A program made the translations under genes and the position numbers. Positions 50,801 through 61,210 of a stretch of 64,000 nt of DNA are shown in pieces. The stretch is from Diphasiastrum complanatum (taxonomy: Eukaryota; Streptophyta; Lycopodiopsida; Lycopodiales; Lycopodiaceae): positions 18,757,779-18,821,778 of the forward strand of contig CM055108.1 in the NCBI GenBank assembly GCA_029204225.1. The letters run 5' to 3'. The stretch's first letter is position 1, and the number at the start of each line of letters is the position of its first letter. The notes beneath the pieces are model-generated. The model was given only the letters and a program-made list of their open reading frames with translations, was not told the origin of the DNA and searched no databases.

Positions 50801-51841
50801 TCTTTTGTTCAAAGTGAATATGATCCCACTCTTTACATTAAGTTTGATGATGTTGGTATTGTACTTTTACTCATTTATGTAGATGACATCATCATTAGTG
50901 GAAATAGTGTTGATGGTATTGAAAAAATCAAGATAGATCTATCCTTAGAGTTCAAGATGGTAGATCTAGGGTGTCTTCACTTCATCTTAGGCATAGAAGT
51001 ACTTAGAGGGTCTGATTTTATCTTTATAAGTCAAGTAAACTATGCTCAAAGTCTTTTGAAGAAGTTTAAGATGGAAGTATGCAAAAGTGTTGACACACCA
51101 ATGGAGCAAGATGTAAAAGTGCCAAATGAAGATGATGAAAGATCCTTCATGGACATCACTTTGTTTAGGCAACTTATAGGTTCCTTAATGTGGATCACTA
51201 TAACTAGACCAGATCTTAGCTTTAGTGTATGTAGGTTGAGCCAATCCATGCAAAAGCCATTGAATATCCATTGGAAAAAGGCTAAGAGGATTCTAAGATA
51301 CATCTCGGGTACATTGGATTTTGGGATTCTATATAGAGGAGATGTGATTAACCTTCATGCATTTAGTGATTCAGATTTTGCAGGGGACAAGAGGGATAGG
51401 AAATCAACAAGTGCCTATTCAACTTTCATAGGAGAAGGTGTGGTTTCATGGCTTTCAAAAAAGCAAGAAACTATATCTCTATCTTCAACCGAGGCCGAGT
51501 ACAAAGCTTTGACAACCACTACAAAGGAGGTACTTTGGATCAAGAGATTATTGGTGGAACTAAAGATCATGGATTCAGAGGAGGCACCAATCATCTACAA
51601 TGACAATATATCAGCCCAACACCTTGCATCTAACCCAATCTTCCATGCAAGATCTAAGCACATTGAGATATGCCATCACTTTGTGAGAGAAATGGTGCAA
51701 GCCAAGGAGATTGCTTTGGAGCATGTTCCAAGCAATGAATGTGTAGCTGATCTACTTACTAAACCACTTCAAAAGACACCTTTTATGAAGTTCAGATCAT
51801 CACTTGGAGTGATTAGTAAAGCAATGATTGAACCAAGCTAG
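47876..51841 (+). CDS. Copia gag-pol polyprotein of element I, 1321 aa, intact
   Basis: One frame carries every copia domain in order. Gag (UBN2 type) is at about 1-230 (NYSIWKVRMESIMIMQDLM; ALHCIKMNVANELL). The zinc knuckle CYYCSKMGHYASEC starts near 256, after a Lys/Gly/Ser-rich basic stretch. Protease WWIDSGASSHM has catalytic Asp 313. Pre-integrase HKRLGHVNS is near 446, with CEACALSKAH. The integrase catalytic triad is D510, D572, E608, with 35 residues between the last two as expected for DD35E. A hinge follows, then RT from about 820 (GCKWVFKLK, LVAKGYAQE, FAPVAKM, QMDVSNAFLNG, YGLKQA) with YVDD Asp pair 1003-1004. RNase H has FSDSDFAGDKRDRKSTS near 1165 and HARSKHIEI near its end. The length fits a single-ORF plant copia. 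The protein would act in the cytoplasm (particle assembly, reverse transcription) and nucleus (integration). Confidence 0.97.
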   Translation: MASINAYLLDTNERLNKTNYSIWKVRMESIMIMQDLMEIVNGKEGEPIHPQEKAKYIKRCNVALHCIKMNVANELLREVGDCTSAQDAWETLQKVYESKNQTRMLALKNQIYRSYQKKGESAHTFVLRVKELNKELAFIGDPIKDEELVQLILNGLSFEFDNLVQGYAIMGKLPILEELQGTLMAEESRRSQMQERMDRLSIQGGDDQALFTKGKGKSKGKGSTFKKSTKLEDQEGPPKTTPSTTKVKKDKSKVKCYYCSKMGHYASECFKRKQDQSQANMSKEEEESSHEDSLMMSIFSSTSFKGEDPWWIDSGASSHMTSKREFFSSLLSYDGPIKSIYTANDEACKIEGVGSIPLCLGSSKKINIEGVLYIPTITKNLLSVGQMVDNGFNVDFASNECFIKKKGKIVAKGTRLGKLYKLDAFVDTNVVMLAEKSKISTFTLWHKRLGHVNSGSMEAMIKEEYALGLPRSIGKEDKVCEACALSKAHKKVFPSSITKSSHPLELIHSDVHIASTKSNGGSSMFLTFIDDYSRYCWVFLLSFKSQVFDTFVKFKLFVEKHHNHSIKILRSDNGGEFISNEFKAFCEEEGIKKETSCPYTPQQNGVAERRNRTLCECSKALRLDACLPKSFWGESLVCANYLMNRVSCKAIEGKTPYEMLYGKKPNLNHLKVFGCICYVHVPLETRTKEDPSSTRGIMLGYASSSKGYKVYLPSLNKFVVSRDVIFDEHHMHMLEEGSSAPTIKKNMAEEQDLGFEEELMEEQAPNPPITPRRSSRAKVEPSRLTYQGKGQQVEGISSTSYSLSSFEEPSNVEDALNSKEWYKAMLDEYDALIENETWLLVERPQRNVIGCKWVFKLKLNANGSVNKHKARLVAKGYAQERGIDYEETFAPVAKMVTIRLIIALASHFGWILCQMDVSNAFLNGFLEEDIYMEQPQGFIKHGMENKVCHLQRSIYGLKQASRSWNSRLHCYLISLSFVQSEYDPTLYIKFDDVGIVLLLIYVDDIIISGNSVDGIEKIKIDLSLEFKMVDLGCLHFILGIEVLRGSDFIFISQVNYAQSLLKKFKMEVCKSVDTPMEQDVKVPNEDDERSFMDITLFRQLIGSLMWITITRPDLSFSVCRLSQSMQKPLNIHWKKAKRILRYISGTLDFGILYRGDVINLHAFSDSDFAGDKRDRKSTSAYSTFIGEGVVSWLSKKQETISLSSTEAEYKALTTTTKEVLWIKRLLVELKIMDSEEAPIIYNDNISAQHLASNPIFHARSKHIEICHHFVREMVQAKEIALEHVPSNECVADLLTKPLQKTPFMKFRSSLGVISKAMIEPS

Positions 51842-51855
51842 ATAGTGAGGAGGAG

Positions 51856-52537
51856 TGTTAAAAATTCACAATTCTAGCTTGACTAGTTTTGGTCATATGA
51901 CTTGTAAATAGTTAGATGGTCATGATGTGGCTTGTCACACGTGCCAAATAGCATAGGATTCCATTCATAAGGATGTTATCAAGTAGACCTAAGTGTTAGA
52001 ACCTTTGGAATGAGTCCAAATTATGCTTAGATACAAGGGAGAAAAAATAGGAGCTATTTTTGGTAATTTTTGCATTGTTGAGGGATCTCCAAGATTCCAA
52101 CCCTAACTTGGTAGGGATGAAAGATCCACCAAAATTAGCATTAGGGATAGGTTTAGGGCTACTCATACCTGCCCAAAACCGTGATGGATCATGTATATAT
52201 AGGTGATGATATCTCACCAAAATCAATCAAGCAATTTCATGATTTTTCTCTCATAATGGTGCAATTGCTCTCTATGTTCATAATTGTTTGAGTGCTTGTG
52301 ATTACTAATGATTATAGGATTGAATGTAGGTCTGGTGTACAGTACTCAGACTGTGGGAGGCCGTACTTTCACACGTGTGAAGCCTTCTTCAAGGATTTGG
52401 GCCATTTAGTGAGGTTCAAGCATAGATTTTTGATGGATTTTGATGGTTCAACTTGTGCTAATCTTATGAAATCATAATCTATTGTTTCCCTCATCATTTC
52501 AAGTGTTTTAGGATCCTTATTTGCTGTAATTTTTACA
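51856..52537 (+). repeat. 3' LTR of element I
   Basis: 682 bp, differing from the 5' LTR at one position as far as I can read. Confidence 0.97.
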
Positions 52538-52677
52538 TTTGGAGCATGTGGAAAGTAGTGAATGTATTGCTGATATCCTCACTAAACCACTTCAAAGAGC
52601 TACATTTGTGAAGTTAAGATCAGCCCTAGGATTGATAAGCAAGTCTATGTTTTTCTCAAACTAGTTGTGAGGAGGAG
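52538..52677 (+). pseudogene. Old copia O, right part: RNase H tail
   Basis: Begins with the TTTGG duplication and continues the frame interrupted at 46382: EHVESSECIADILTKPLQRA, then LRSALGLISKSM. It ends at a purine tract GTGAGGAGGAG. Confidence 0.92.
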
Positions 52678-53110
52678 TGTTAGATTTACACAAGCTAGTT
52701 TGCACAATTACCACTTGTAAATGACTTCGAGGCCATGTTGCGGGATGTCACACGTGCCAAAAGCATAGGATACCTTATTCTAAGTCAAATAATTAAACTA
52801 GCTTTGGAATGGTAGCTTTGGGATATGTCCAAAGAGTGCATAGATAGGGTAGAGAAAAAGTAGGAGCTAAAAATAGCATTTTTCTCATTGTTTTTGGATC
52901 TCGGGTGGATCAAGTGGATCTTTAGGTAATATGTTAGGGTTAGGTTATGATGAATACATAGAAGCCCTAATATGCTCAGATCCGAGCTCTACGTATAAAT
53001 ATGTGATGGGATTTCCATCTAATTATGAGCAAAATTGAGATTTTTCTTCTTGACTAGTTTGAGTCTATGATTTGATTGATGAATGCTATTGGCATATGAT
53101 TTTTTTGTGA
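52678..53110 (+). repeat. 3' LTR of old copia O
   Basis: Starts TGTTAGATTTACACAAGC after the purine tract. GTCACACGTGCC is near 52749 and TATA-like CGTATAAATATG near 52992. Its first part is related to the element I LTR. The right end is set where the dispersed 260-bp repeat begins. Confidence 0.75.
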
Positions 53111-53363
53111 ATCTCACACAAATATGTTGATGGTGAATAATAACTTTTATTTTTTTGAAATATCTCATGTACAGGATATCTCCGAGACTTTTTCCACATG
53201 TCAGTTCTTGAACATTCCGGCCACATGGATCAATGCCATTTAGATAGGGGTTGGCTTTTGCCTTCTTCAATGCTTTATTGGCATGCAAAATACAATTATA
53301 TCAAGGTGGTAATTACATTGTGGTTGTGGGTTATTGTGATGAGATGCCTTGATTTGTTATTGG
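53111..53363 (+). repeat. Dispersed ~260-bp repeat, copy 2
   Basis: Counterpart of 6010-6272, here between LTR O and a copia gag end. A reading frame runs across the right-hand junction, probably by chance. Confidence 0.7.
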
Positions 53364-56300
53364 AGGGAAAAGGCAAGTCAAAAGGAAAGGGGAAGCCTCC
53401 TTCCAAGGATGAGCAAAAGCCCATTGGAGGTCAAAATGTCAACACTCAAAAGAAGAAAGGGAAGTGCCATTATTGCAAGAAGTATGGGCACTTCATCAAG
53501 GATTGTGAGAAGAAACTTGCGAAAGAGGAGAGTAAAAGAATTGATACTAGTGCTTCAATTTCTACTTTGGAGCAAGAGCTTGAAGCTAGTGATGATCTCT
53601 TCCACCAAGACTATGCTTTTGTGTCTAATATTGCTTCTATTAGTACTTCTACATCTATGAGGAATTCAGGTTCTACTTTGCAAGTTGTTGATTTTCAACC
53701 CATTGAATGGGTGATTGATAGTGGTGCTACTCTTCATATGACTTTTCGCAAAGAAGCATTCACTAAATTAGTGAAAGTGCAAAATGGAAGCACTAAATGC
53801 ATCTTATCCTATTCATGGAATTGGAATTGTAGGCTTCATTTTGCCTAATGGTGAAGAAAAGTACATCAAGAATGTGTTTTATGTTCAGGGAATGAAGAAG
53901 AGTTTTCTTTCAATTTCAACTATTTGAAGCAAAGACTAGTTTTTGAGTTCAAAGAAGATAAGTGTCTTGTCAAGGATCTTAAAAGATCTCTCTTTATTAT
54001 TGTTTCAAGAACAATGCATGATGACTTATTCATGATGGATACCTATGAGTGGCAAATTCCCTCTACATATCTTGTTGCTTCTACATCACAATCATTGGAG
54101 TTGGCTGAATTGTGGCATGCAAGGTTTGGGCATCTCAACTTTGCAAGTTTGAAGAAGTTGAAGACATTTAATATGGTAGAAGATGTTCCTACTATTGAGC
54201 AGCCGGAAGGGCATGTATGCGAGGAAGTTTCAAATGAAACCTTTTCCAATTGATGGAACTATAAGGGTTCTTGATAGATTTGATTTGGTTCACGGTGATG
54301 TTTGTGGTCCAATGAGGACCAAATCCATTGGAAAGTGCATCTATTTTGTGACTTTTATTGATGACTTCTCTCGTTTTACATGGATCTATCCTATGAAGGC
54401 TAAATCGGAAGTTTTTTTAACACTTCAAAGATTTTTTAGCAATGGTGAAAAAGGGCATTCTTTGAAGAACCTACACACCGATCGAGGAGGGGAATACATC
54501 AAGAGTATGTTCGGTGCATTTCTTCGATAGAAGGGAATTCTACATCAAATGACAAACCTTATTCGCCTCAACAAAATGGTGTTGCTGAGCAAAAGAGTCC
54601 CACACTTATGGAGATGGCCCGTTGCATGCTCAAAGCAAAGAGACTGTCTCACAAGTTTTGGGCTGAAGTGATTATAACGACGACATACATAGCCAATTGT
54701 AGTCCTACTAAGGCATTGAAAGTATTAACTCCTTATGAAGTTTGGTATGGGAAGAAGCCCACAATCTCTCACTTTTGCATATTTGGTTATACAGCTTATG
54801 CTTTTATTCCAGATAAACTTCGTACAAAGCTTGAGGATAAAGGAGTTAAATGTATTTTTATTGGCTATAATAGTGAAAGCAAAGGCTATAGGCTGTTCAG
54901 TTTTAGCACTAACAAGATTATTGTTAGTGTGATGTGCATTTTGATGACAAGAATTCATTAGATGTGGCTCCAACTCATATCTTGAAGGGGGATAGCCCAC
55001 ATCCCACATAGTGTGAATGTTGAAGTTTTTCCAGATTTGGTACCATCTTCTATTTCTAGAGATAAGCGGTAGCAATCAACCAGTTTTGAACTGCCCAGCA
55101 CCTCATCAAGTTTAGAGCCTAATCTTCATCAAGAACCACCCATTGTTGTTCAAAATTAGCCTACAGAAATTGTTGGACATCAAGGACCAGTTTTGATAGA
55201 TCTTGGAAAGCCAAGAGTAGTGTTGAAAGATCTTGGACAACAAAAAGCAGTTTCAAAAAATCTTGGACAACAAATTGCAAGAAGAGACATGGTTGTTGGA
55301 CAACCCAAAATAGTCCCACGGTGGTTGTTGGCAACTTTGCGGGATAGCAAAGTAAGTTCATTTTATCTTGGAAAGACAGGTGCCTCTACAAAATCAGTGC
55401 ACTATGCTAATTTTTAAGTTTTTGCTCTTACATCTCATGGAGATGTTGTGGAAGAATCTAATTTTCATGAGCAGGCCAAGGGAGTAAAATGTTGGGAGGA
55501 TGTGATGCAAGATGAGTATGTTTCACTCATGAAGAACCAAATTTGGGTTCTTGTTGATCTTCCTCATGGGAAGAAGACAATTGGTAAAAGGGTATACAAA
55601 ATTAAGTACAAGGCAGATGGTACTATTGAAAGGTACAAGGCAAGGCTTGTTGCCAAAGGCTATACTCAGCAAAAGGGGATTGATTATGAGGAGAGTTTTG
55701 CTTTCAATGCTTGGATGACTACTATGAGGGTATTAACCTCTTTGGCTGCCCATTTTGGTTGGCGTTTGTGGCAACTTGACATAAAGATAATATTCCTCAA
55801 TGGTGATCTCAATGAGGAAGTGTACCTTCAACAACTTGCCAGTTTTTTGGTTGAAGGCCAAGAAGATAAAGTTTGTCTTCTCAAGAAGAACTTTATGGAC
55901 TGAAGCAAGCCCCAAGGATGTGGTATCAAAATATACATGCGTACTTTTGTGATCGAGGGTTTACTAACAGTCCTAGTGAATCTACTCTTTATGTCAAGCA
56001 TACTTCAAATTTTATCATCATTATTTTGCTTTATGTTGATGATATTATTGTTACAGGAAGTAATGAATAGCAGATTGATGGCTTAATACTTGATCTTGGT
56101 ATATTTTTTGAAATCTCAGAATTAGGCCTATTGTACTTTTACCTTGGTCTTGAATTTGTATAGGAAAGGGCTGGAATTCTCATCTCTCAATAAGAATGCT
56201 ACATTGGGCAGATTTTGAAGCGGTTCAAGATGGAAGATTGCAAGCCGGTTGCTACACCTATGGAGACAGGCTTGAAATTAAGTAGTCAAGGTGATGGTGA

Positions 56301-56930
56301 ACCATTTGATACTACTTTATACTGCCAAGCTATTGGCTATCTCATTTACCTATGTGATTCAAGACCAAACATTTCTTATCATGTCTCACTCATGAGTCAA
56401 TTCATGCATGCCCCAATGACATCACATTGGAAAGTGTTGAAGACGATCTTTTGATATCTTCAAGGAACAAGAAGTCATGGACTGGTTTGTTCTGCTTGTG
56501 ATGATGTTTGTTTGATTGGACTTAGGGACTCGGATTGGGGTGGAGATCAAGACACTAGATGCTCTACAAGTGGACATTGCGTTTTTTTATCGAAATTCTG
56601 CAATTTCTTTGTCAAGTGAAAAGCAACCCATTGTTGCTACTTCTTCTAGTGAGGCAAAATATAGAGCGATATTTTCAGCCACAATGGAGTGATTATGGAT
56701 GAGAAGACTACTTGTTGACATGAAGTTTGGCAAGCCCTCAGCCGCTCTTCTCTTGAGTGATAGTCAAAGTGCTATTGCCATTGCACGAAATCCTATTTTT
56801 CATGTGAGGACGAAGCAAATCGAAATCCATTATCACTTTGTTCAAGAGAGACTTCATGACGGCGACATTTGACTTGAGTATTGTCCTACAGAGGATAATA
56901 TTGTGGACCTCTTAGGGACTCGTATAGTAT
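53364..56930 (+). pseudogene. Copia K gag-pol, 5'-truncated and multiply broken
   Basis: A lineage distinct from the others here. The gag end has a Lys/Gly-rich stretch and zinc knuckle CHYCKKYGHFIKDC (53465). Protease has EWVIDSGATLHMTF (about 53710), with a frameshift near 53815. Pre-integrase has ELWHARFGHLNFASLKKL. Integrase has HGDVCGPMRTKS, FIDDFSRFTW and TDRGGEYIKS, a stop, then ARCMLKAKRLSHKFW and YGKKPTISHFCIFGY. The hinge has short repeats (DLGQQK, NLGQQI) near 55200-55275. RT (55448-55903) has YKARLVAKGYTQQKGIDYEE, with FAPVA altered to FAFNA, then a frameshift, YGLKQAPRMWY and LLYVDDIIV. RNase H (DSDWGGDQDTR) is broken. No LTR of its own is seen; LTR Z sequence cuts it at about 56930. 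Confidence 0.88.
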
Positions 56931-57205
56931 TGTAGGAACTCGTGGGTCCTTAGGGGTCTAATTTTATTTAGGGGCCCTATCTTGACTTTTGGGGGTGCCC
57001 TACATTTAGTAAGTGGTTAAGCTTAGGGTTTGTTGGAATTTGGCCACATCCATGTAGAGTACTTGTATGCTCATTGCGTTTACCAGTTTTTACTTGCATT
57101 GCTGCTTTCTCTCTCTCCTTGAGGGCACCCATCCTCTTTCCTCACTTGTCTTGTGGAGATTGTTTGATAGTTAGATCTTGGTGCCTTGCCTCTTGTTTTC
57201 CTACA
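56931..57205 (+). repeat. LTR Z fragment, copy 3
   Basis: Matches the 3' two-thirds of LTR Z through the terminal TTCCTACA. The PBS and everything up to the RT tail are missing. Confidence 0.85.
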
Positions 57206-58065
57206 ATACTTGGATTAGAGATCAAGATCTCTAATGATATAGCTTTCATTTCTCAAGAAAGTTATGTAAAATCTATGCTTAAAAAGCTTAAAATGCAAGA
57301 TTGTAAAAGCATAGATACTCCTATGGAGCCCAATATAAAAGACACTAAAATATGTGATGAAGCATCCTTTGAGAACATCACAGTTTTTAGAAGTCTAATA
57401 GGCTCTTTGATATGGCTCACAATAACTAGGGAAAATCTTGGTTTTATTGTGCATAAACTTGGTCAAAGCATGCAAAATCCAAATATCCGTGATTGGAAAA
57501 AGGAAAAAGGATCTTGAGATATATTGCATATATCCAAGATTATGGAAAAACTAGATCTAAGCCTTGTTGCCTTTTCAGATTCGGATTTTGCAGGTGATAA
57601 GGTGGATAGGAAGTCCACAAGTGCTTACACAATCTTCTTGGGGGTGAATCTTGTGTCTTGGCAATCCAAGAAACAAGACACCATTTCTTTATCTTCATGT
57701 GAAGTCGAGTATAAGGCTTTGACTACTACAACCAAGGAAGTAATTAGGATCAAAAGACTACTAGTGGAGCTCAGGATCACTCAAGAGGAGGAACTACCTT
57801 GCATCAAATGTGATAGCATCTCGACCCAATTCCTTGCTAATAATAATATTTTCCATGCAAGGAGTAAACCCATAGAGGTAGCACACCACTATGTGAGAGA
57901 AAAAGTCTGGATGGTGAGATTCTCTTGGAGCATGTATCTACTACAAATTGTTGTGCCGATTTACTCACCAAGCCTCTAGCCAAGAAGGACATTGAAAGAC
58001 ATAGATCAAACCCTGGCTTGATCTCCAAATCCTTACTTTTGTAAATATCATTTCATTTTAAGGAG
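57206..58065 (+). pseudogene. RT tail and RNase H directly joined to LTR Z
   Basis: The sequence enters the RT at ILGLEIKISNDIAFISQESY, then DTPMEPNIKDTK, SLIGSLIWLTITREN, a frame break, and RNase H (FSDSDFAGDKVDRKSTSAY, SLSSCEVEYKALTTTTKE, HARSKPIEV). It closely matches 26.05-26.80 kb. The polypurine tract AAGGAG precedes LTR Y. Confidence 0.88.
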
Positions 58066-58597
58066 TGTGAAAGTACATGTAAAAAGAAATAATATTAAAC
58101 TTAGAAATCCAAATTTTGGGGTTTGTCCAAACTCGAGGTAGTCTAGGTAACTAGTTTTCTAGTTAGAGTTGAAGTTACTTTTGTCTTCTTAGTGAAGTGT
58201 AGATCAAGAACCTAGCAAGGAGAATATGAAGCTACTCTTGTAGGTCTAAGATTCACAATAGAGAGATTCCCATTTTCCTACCAACTCTCTTTTGTCATCT
58301 AGTGGAGAGATAGAAGCAACACCTAGAATACTCTCTCTCTACTCGAGTTCTAGAAGGCCATCATGTGTATAAATAAGGAGGATTTGTACCCCACAAATGT
58401 ACTCTTTCAAGTAAAGTTTCCATTTATTTAATTTGATGTGTAAAGTAATGTAGATTGTGATGAATGCTCTTGCCTTGATCTTAACTAGCTTGCCTTTGAT
58501 TTCCATCTCATTGTTTCTCGATTAAAAGCTAGTTTCATGTGCAATCATTCATTCTTTTGATACTTTGTACTTGCTGTAGCTTCACACATGTGAAAAG
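58066..58597 (+). repeat. LTR of copia family Y, copy 3
   Basis: Starts TGTGAAAGTACATG, with TATA-like GTGTATAAATAAGG and TTCACACATGTGAA at 58581-58594. Confidence 0.82.
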
Positions 58598-58958
58598 TTG
58601 TCAAGAATCTCACCTTTGACACCCTTAGTTGGCTTAGATTTCCATCTCTAGCTTGTAGTTTATCCCCCTCCCCTTTGGATCGAATCGCACTACTACAATC
58701 GATATTCACCTGGTGGGAGATCCAAACCCCTTCTTGGCCCTATGGAGTGCACCGATTAGGGAGGCACGGAAAGGGCACAACATTTTTTTGGTGCTGTTGT
58801 CAGGGAGACAATGTTAAACCACTCTAGAGATGGACTTTTGTTTGCATTTTCTCTGATTGTTCTTTCATTTTTGATAGATTTTTTTACTCACCCTCAGAAT
58901 TTTTTCAACTTTTTTGTAATTATTTTTACTTGGCACTGTTCCAGTGAGCAGAGTAGAC
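58598..58958 (+). repeat. Gypsy-type LTR end with degenerate PBS, copy 2
   Basis: Matches 27336-27700, including the PBS-like TTTGGTGCTGTTGTCAGGGA. Homology to the other copy ends near CCAGTGAGCAGAGTAGAC. Confidence 0.6.
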
Positions 58959-61210
58959 TTAGAGGCTTCTTTTGTGAACCTTGACGAGTAAACAACTTTT
59001 ACTCACGTTTACTTGCCAATAGTGTTTTTTACTCGTCAGTCCAATGTTTTAGGCTTTACTCACTTGTATATAGGCTACAATGCCACGTAGAGGCCAGTAG
59101 TGAATTTCATGCATTTATTAGGTCTATGCCACGCGGTGTCCCCATGCAAAGGGAACCTTCACTTGTATATGTATCGGTCTCTTTGTAATAAAGATGCTTT
59201 TGCTTTGTGAGCTCTTTGCTTGATGTGAGCTCCTCCGTCACTCTGTTACTTGTGGATGTTGTTCATATTAAACTTGTTAACTTATAAACTATCTTTCATT
59301 TGGATAATATTAACACTGTAATGTGAAGACAAAGTGAAAGAATATGTGCGACACCCTTTTACAAATGGAGAATGATAAAAAAAATTCGATAATTCATTCA
59401 TCCTGATAATAGATTCAAAAAAAACTAGATTTTGTATTACAATCTGAACAAATTTGAATAAATGGTACTACTTGGGTCCTTTCTACTTTTTGTGCATGGT
59501 AACTTTTAGCAAAATTGTTATATACTTCAGTTTTTTGCATGTTTAAAAATTTTGTTACAAATTTGGAAAACAAATTGGTGTGTAGGCCTATGTCTCCCTC
59601 TACCACTTGCTTGGGCACACCTCATGGTCATCTAGCTTCGTCCGCAACTTGCCATGCGTAGTGTTCTTGGAAATATGATTGGTGTTAGCATCTTTCGCCG
59701 CATAGCCACCTAGGTAAAGGTGTCTAGGGGGGCCCAATTCCAACGGCTTGTTCAAGCTTATTCCAATGCTAGAGAAACGCCTATGATGGTGAAGATATCA
59801 TGATGGCATCTCACAAGCATACTCCACCATTACATGCGGATGGGCCCTACCTACACCCTTGATCATGGGGAAACATTCCACTCATTGTTGGTGTCTAGAG
59901 CAACGCGGTCTTTGGTGAACCCAAAACATCAAAGCATATCTTAGTACATAAGATATATTAAAACATAAACTTGGACATGGCTTCTAAATTCAAATAAAAT
60001 GCACATCATTTGATTGTCTTACTACTTGAGAACACACATAGCACTATATTGCTCCTAACTCATCAGATCCAATGAGGAGAACATCTCGAGGAGAGATCTG
60101 TCAGCTATACAGTAGTGCCCTTGTATGTTTAGAGCTTAATTGTTGTCTTTGATGATATTGCTAAGACTAGTGTGTGTATATGTAAAGCTTGATTGTTGTC
60201 TTTGATGATAGTAGTCAGACTAGTGGTAAGTATTTGAGCTGAAAAATCTAGACAATTGTTGCACGTTGTTGTTGTTTGTTGTGATGCTGCTATGTTGTAG
60301 ATTGTTACAAATTTAGCTATGAGCTCAGAATACGTGTCCATTCCAAACTAAAATGTTGGAGTAGTGGAGCCTGGAAGTTGGGCTTGTCCTTGATTTCCAG
60401 TCTAAATAATGCAGTTGTTGATTGATTTGTTCTCTTGTACTGGGTGATCATTGATTAGTATTTTATGACTTGACTACTGCATAAAGAAATGGTAAGTGCA
60501 GACTGAGTCATAGTGCAGAGCGGCTCATATCGGGAGAAATAATATTATTGCCGAATTATTTCAGAGTATTTTATGAGAAAGAAAAACTTGGAAGAGTATG
60601 AATGTCGCCAGAAGAGATGCTTTTGTCTTGATGGGAGGTATTCTCGTATTCTCACCTTCATGAGGAAATTTAAGAGAACAATTTTTTTACTATTATAATG
60701 TCCATTGTGAAAAGGGCATTATGCTCACAATGCTCAGAAGCTAATTTCCACAAATTAAAACAAGGATTATCGCCTCATAATGGGCTATGAAAATTCCACG
60801 AAGGTGTATTGTAAAAGGTTCTTGTTCTCATATATTTGAGAAAGTAGGTTGTATTGATATAAGTTTTGAAGAGAAGTTGTTTGTTGTAGCATATGATTGT
60901 AGTCTTTCATAGCCATTTTCAACTTAGTGATATTAGTCAAATTCACCCTCTTACACAACGAGTAGTTACCTCAAGTCAAAAACCTTATCCATTTTTATTT
61001 TTTTAGCAATAAGCTAGCTCAAGGAGAGTGTACATTTGAGAATTGGATTGCATATACATTTTTTTCTAGAACCAATTTCAAAAGACGTTGACAGTGCACC
61101 TTTCTTTCATAATGTACGAAGTATTCTGCTTAAGAAAATATGCTAGAGGTTAAGTTTTTGTTTAATTAGTGTCACTTATGAAAGAGTTTGTTGTGCTTTT
61201 AAGCAAGAAA
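58959..61210. other. Unassigned DNA upstream of CHY-like copy A
   Basis: No gene is recognised. It contains the tandem repeat at 60133-60238 and may include the promoter of copy A. No clear TATA box at a fitting distance can be chosen. Confidence 0.4.
60133..60238. repeat. Two-copy tandem repeat, period ~53 bp
   Basis: Unit AGCTT(A/G)ATTGTTGTCTTTGATGAT... occurs at 60133 and 60186 with a few differences. Confidence 0.8.

Larger units (their letters stand above)
46383..52537 (+). mobile_element. Intact, recent Ty1/copia retrotransposon (element I)
   Basis: 6155 bp with LTRs 46383-47064 and 51856-52537 (682 bp each, TG...CA). By eye they differ only at 46505 (C) versus 51978 (A). PBS is at 47065, polypurine tract GAGGAGGAG at 51847-51855, target duplication TTTGG, and one uninterrupted gag-pol frame at 47876-51841. 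All parts needed for autonomous transposition appear present. It is inserted in the RNase H region of an older copia. Confidence 0.97.

Noticed and set aside
53198-53848. 216-codon frame spanning the 260-bp repeat and copia gag as one protein
   Set aside because: Only the part after 53363 is copia. The upstream part also occurs at 6.0-6.3 kb next to unrelated sequence, so the fusion is probably accidental.
59400-60341. Short frames at 59415-59618 and 60129-60341
   Set aside because: They are low-complexity or repeat-overlapping frames without recognisable motifs; the second lies over a 53-bp tandem repeat.
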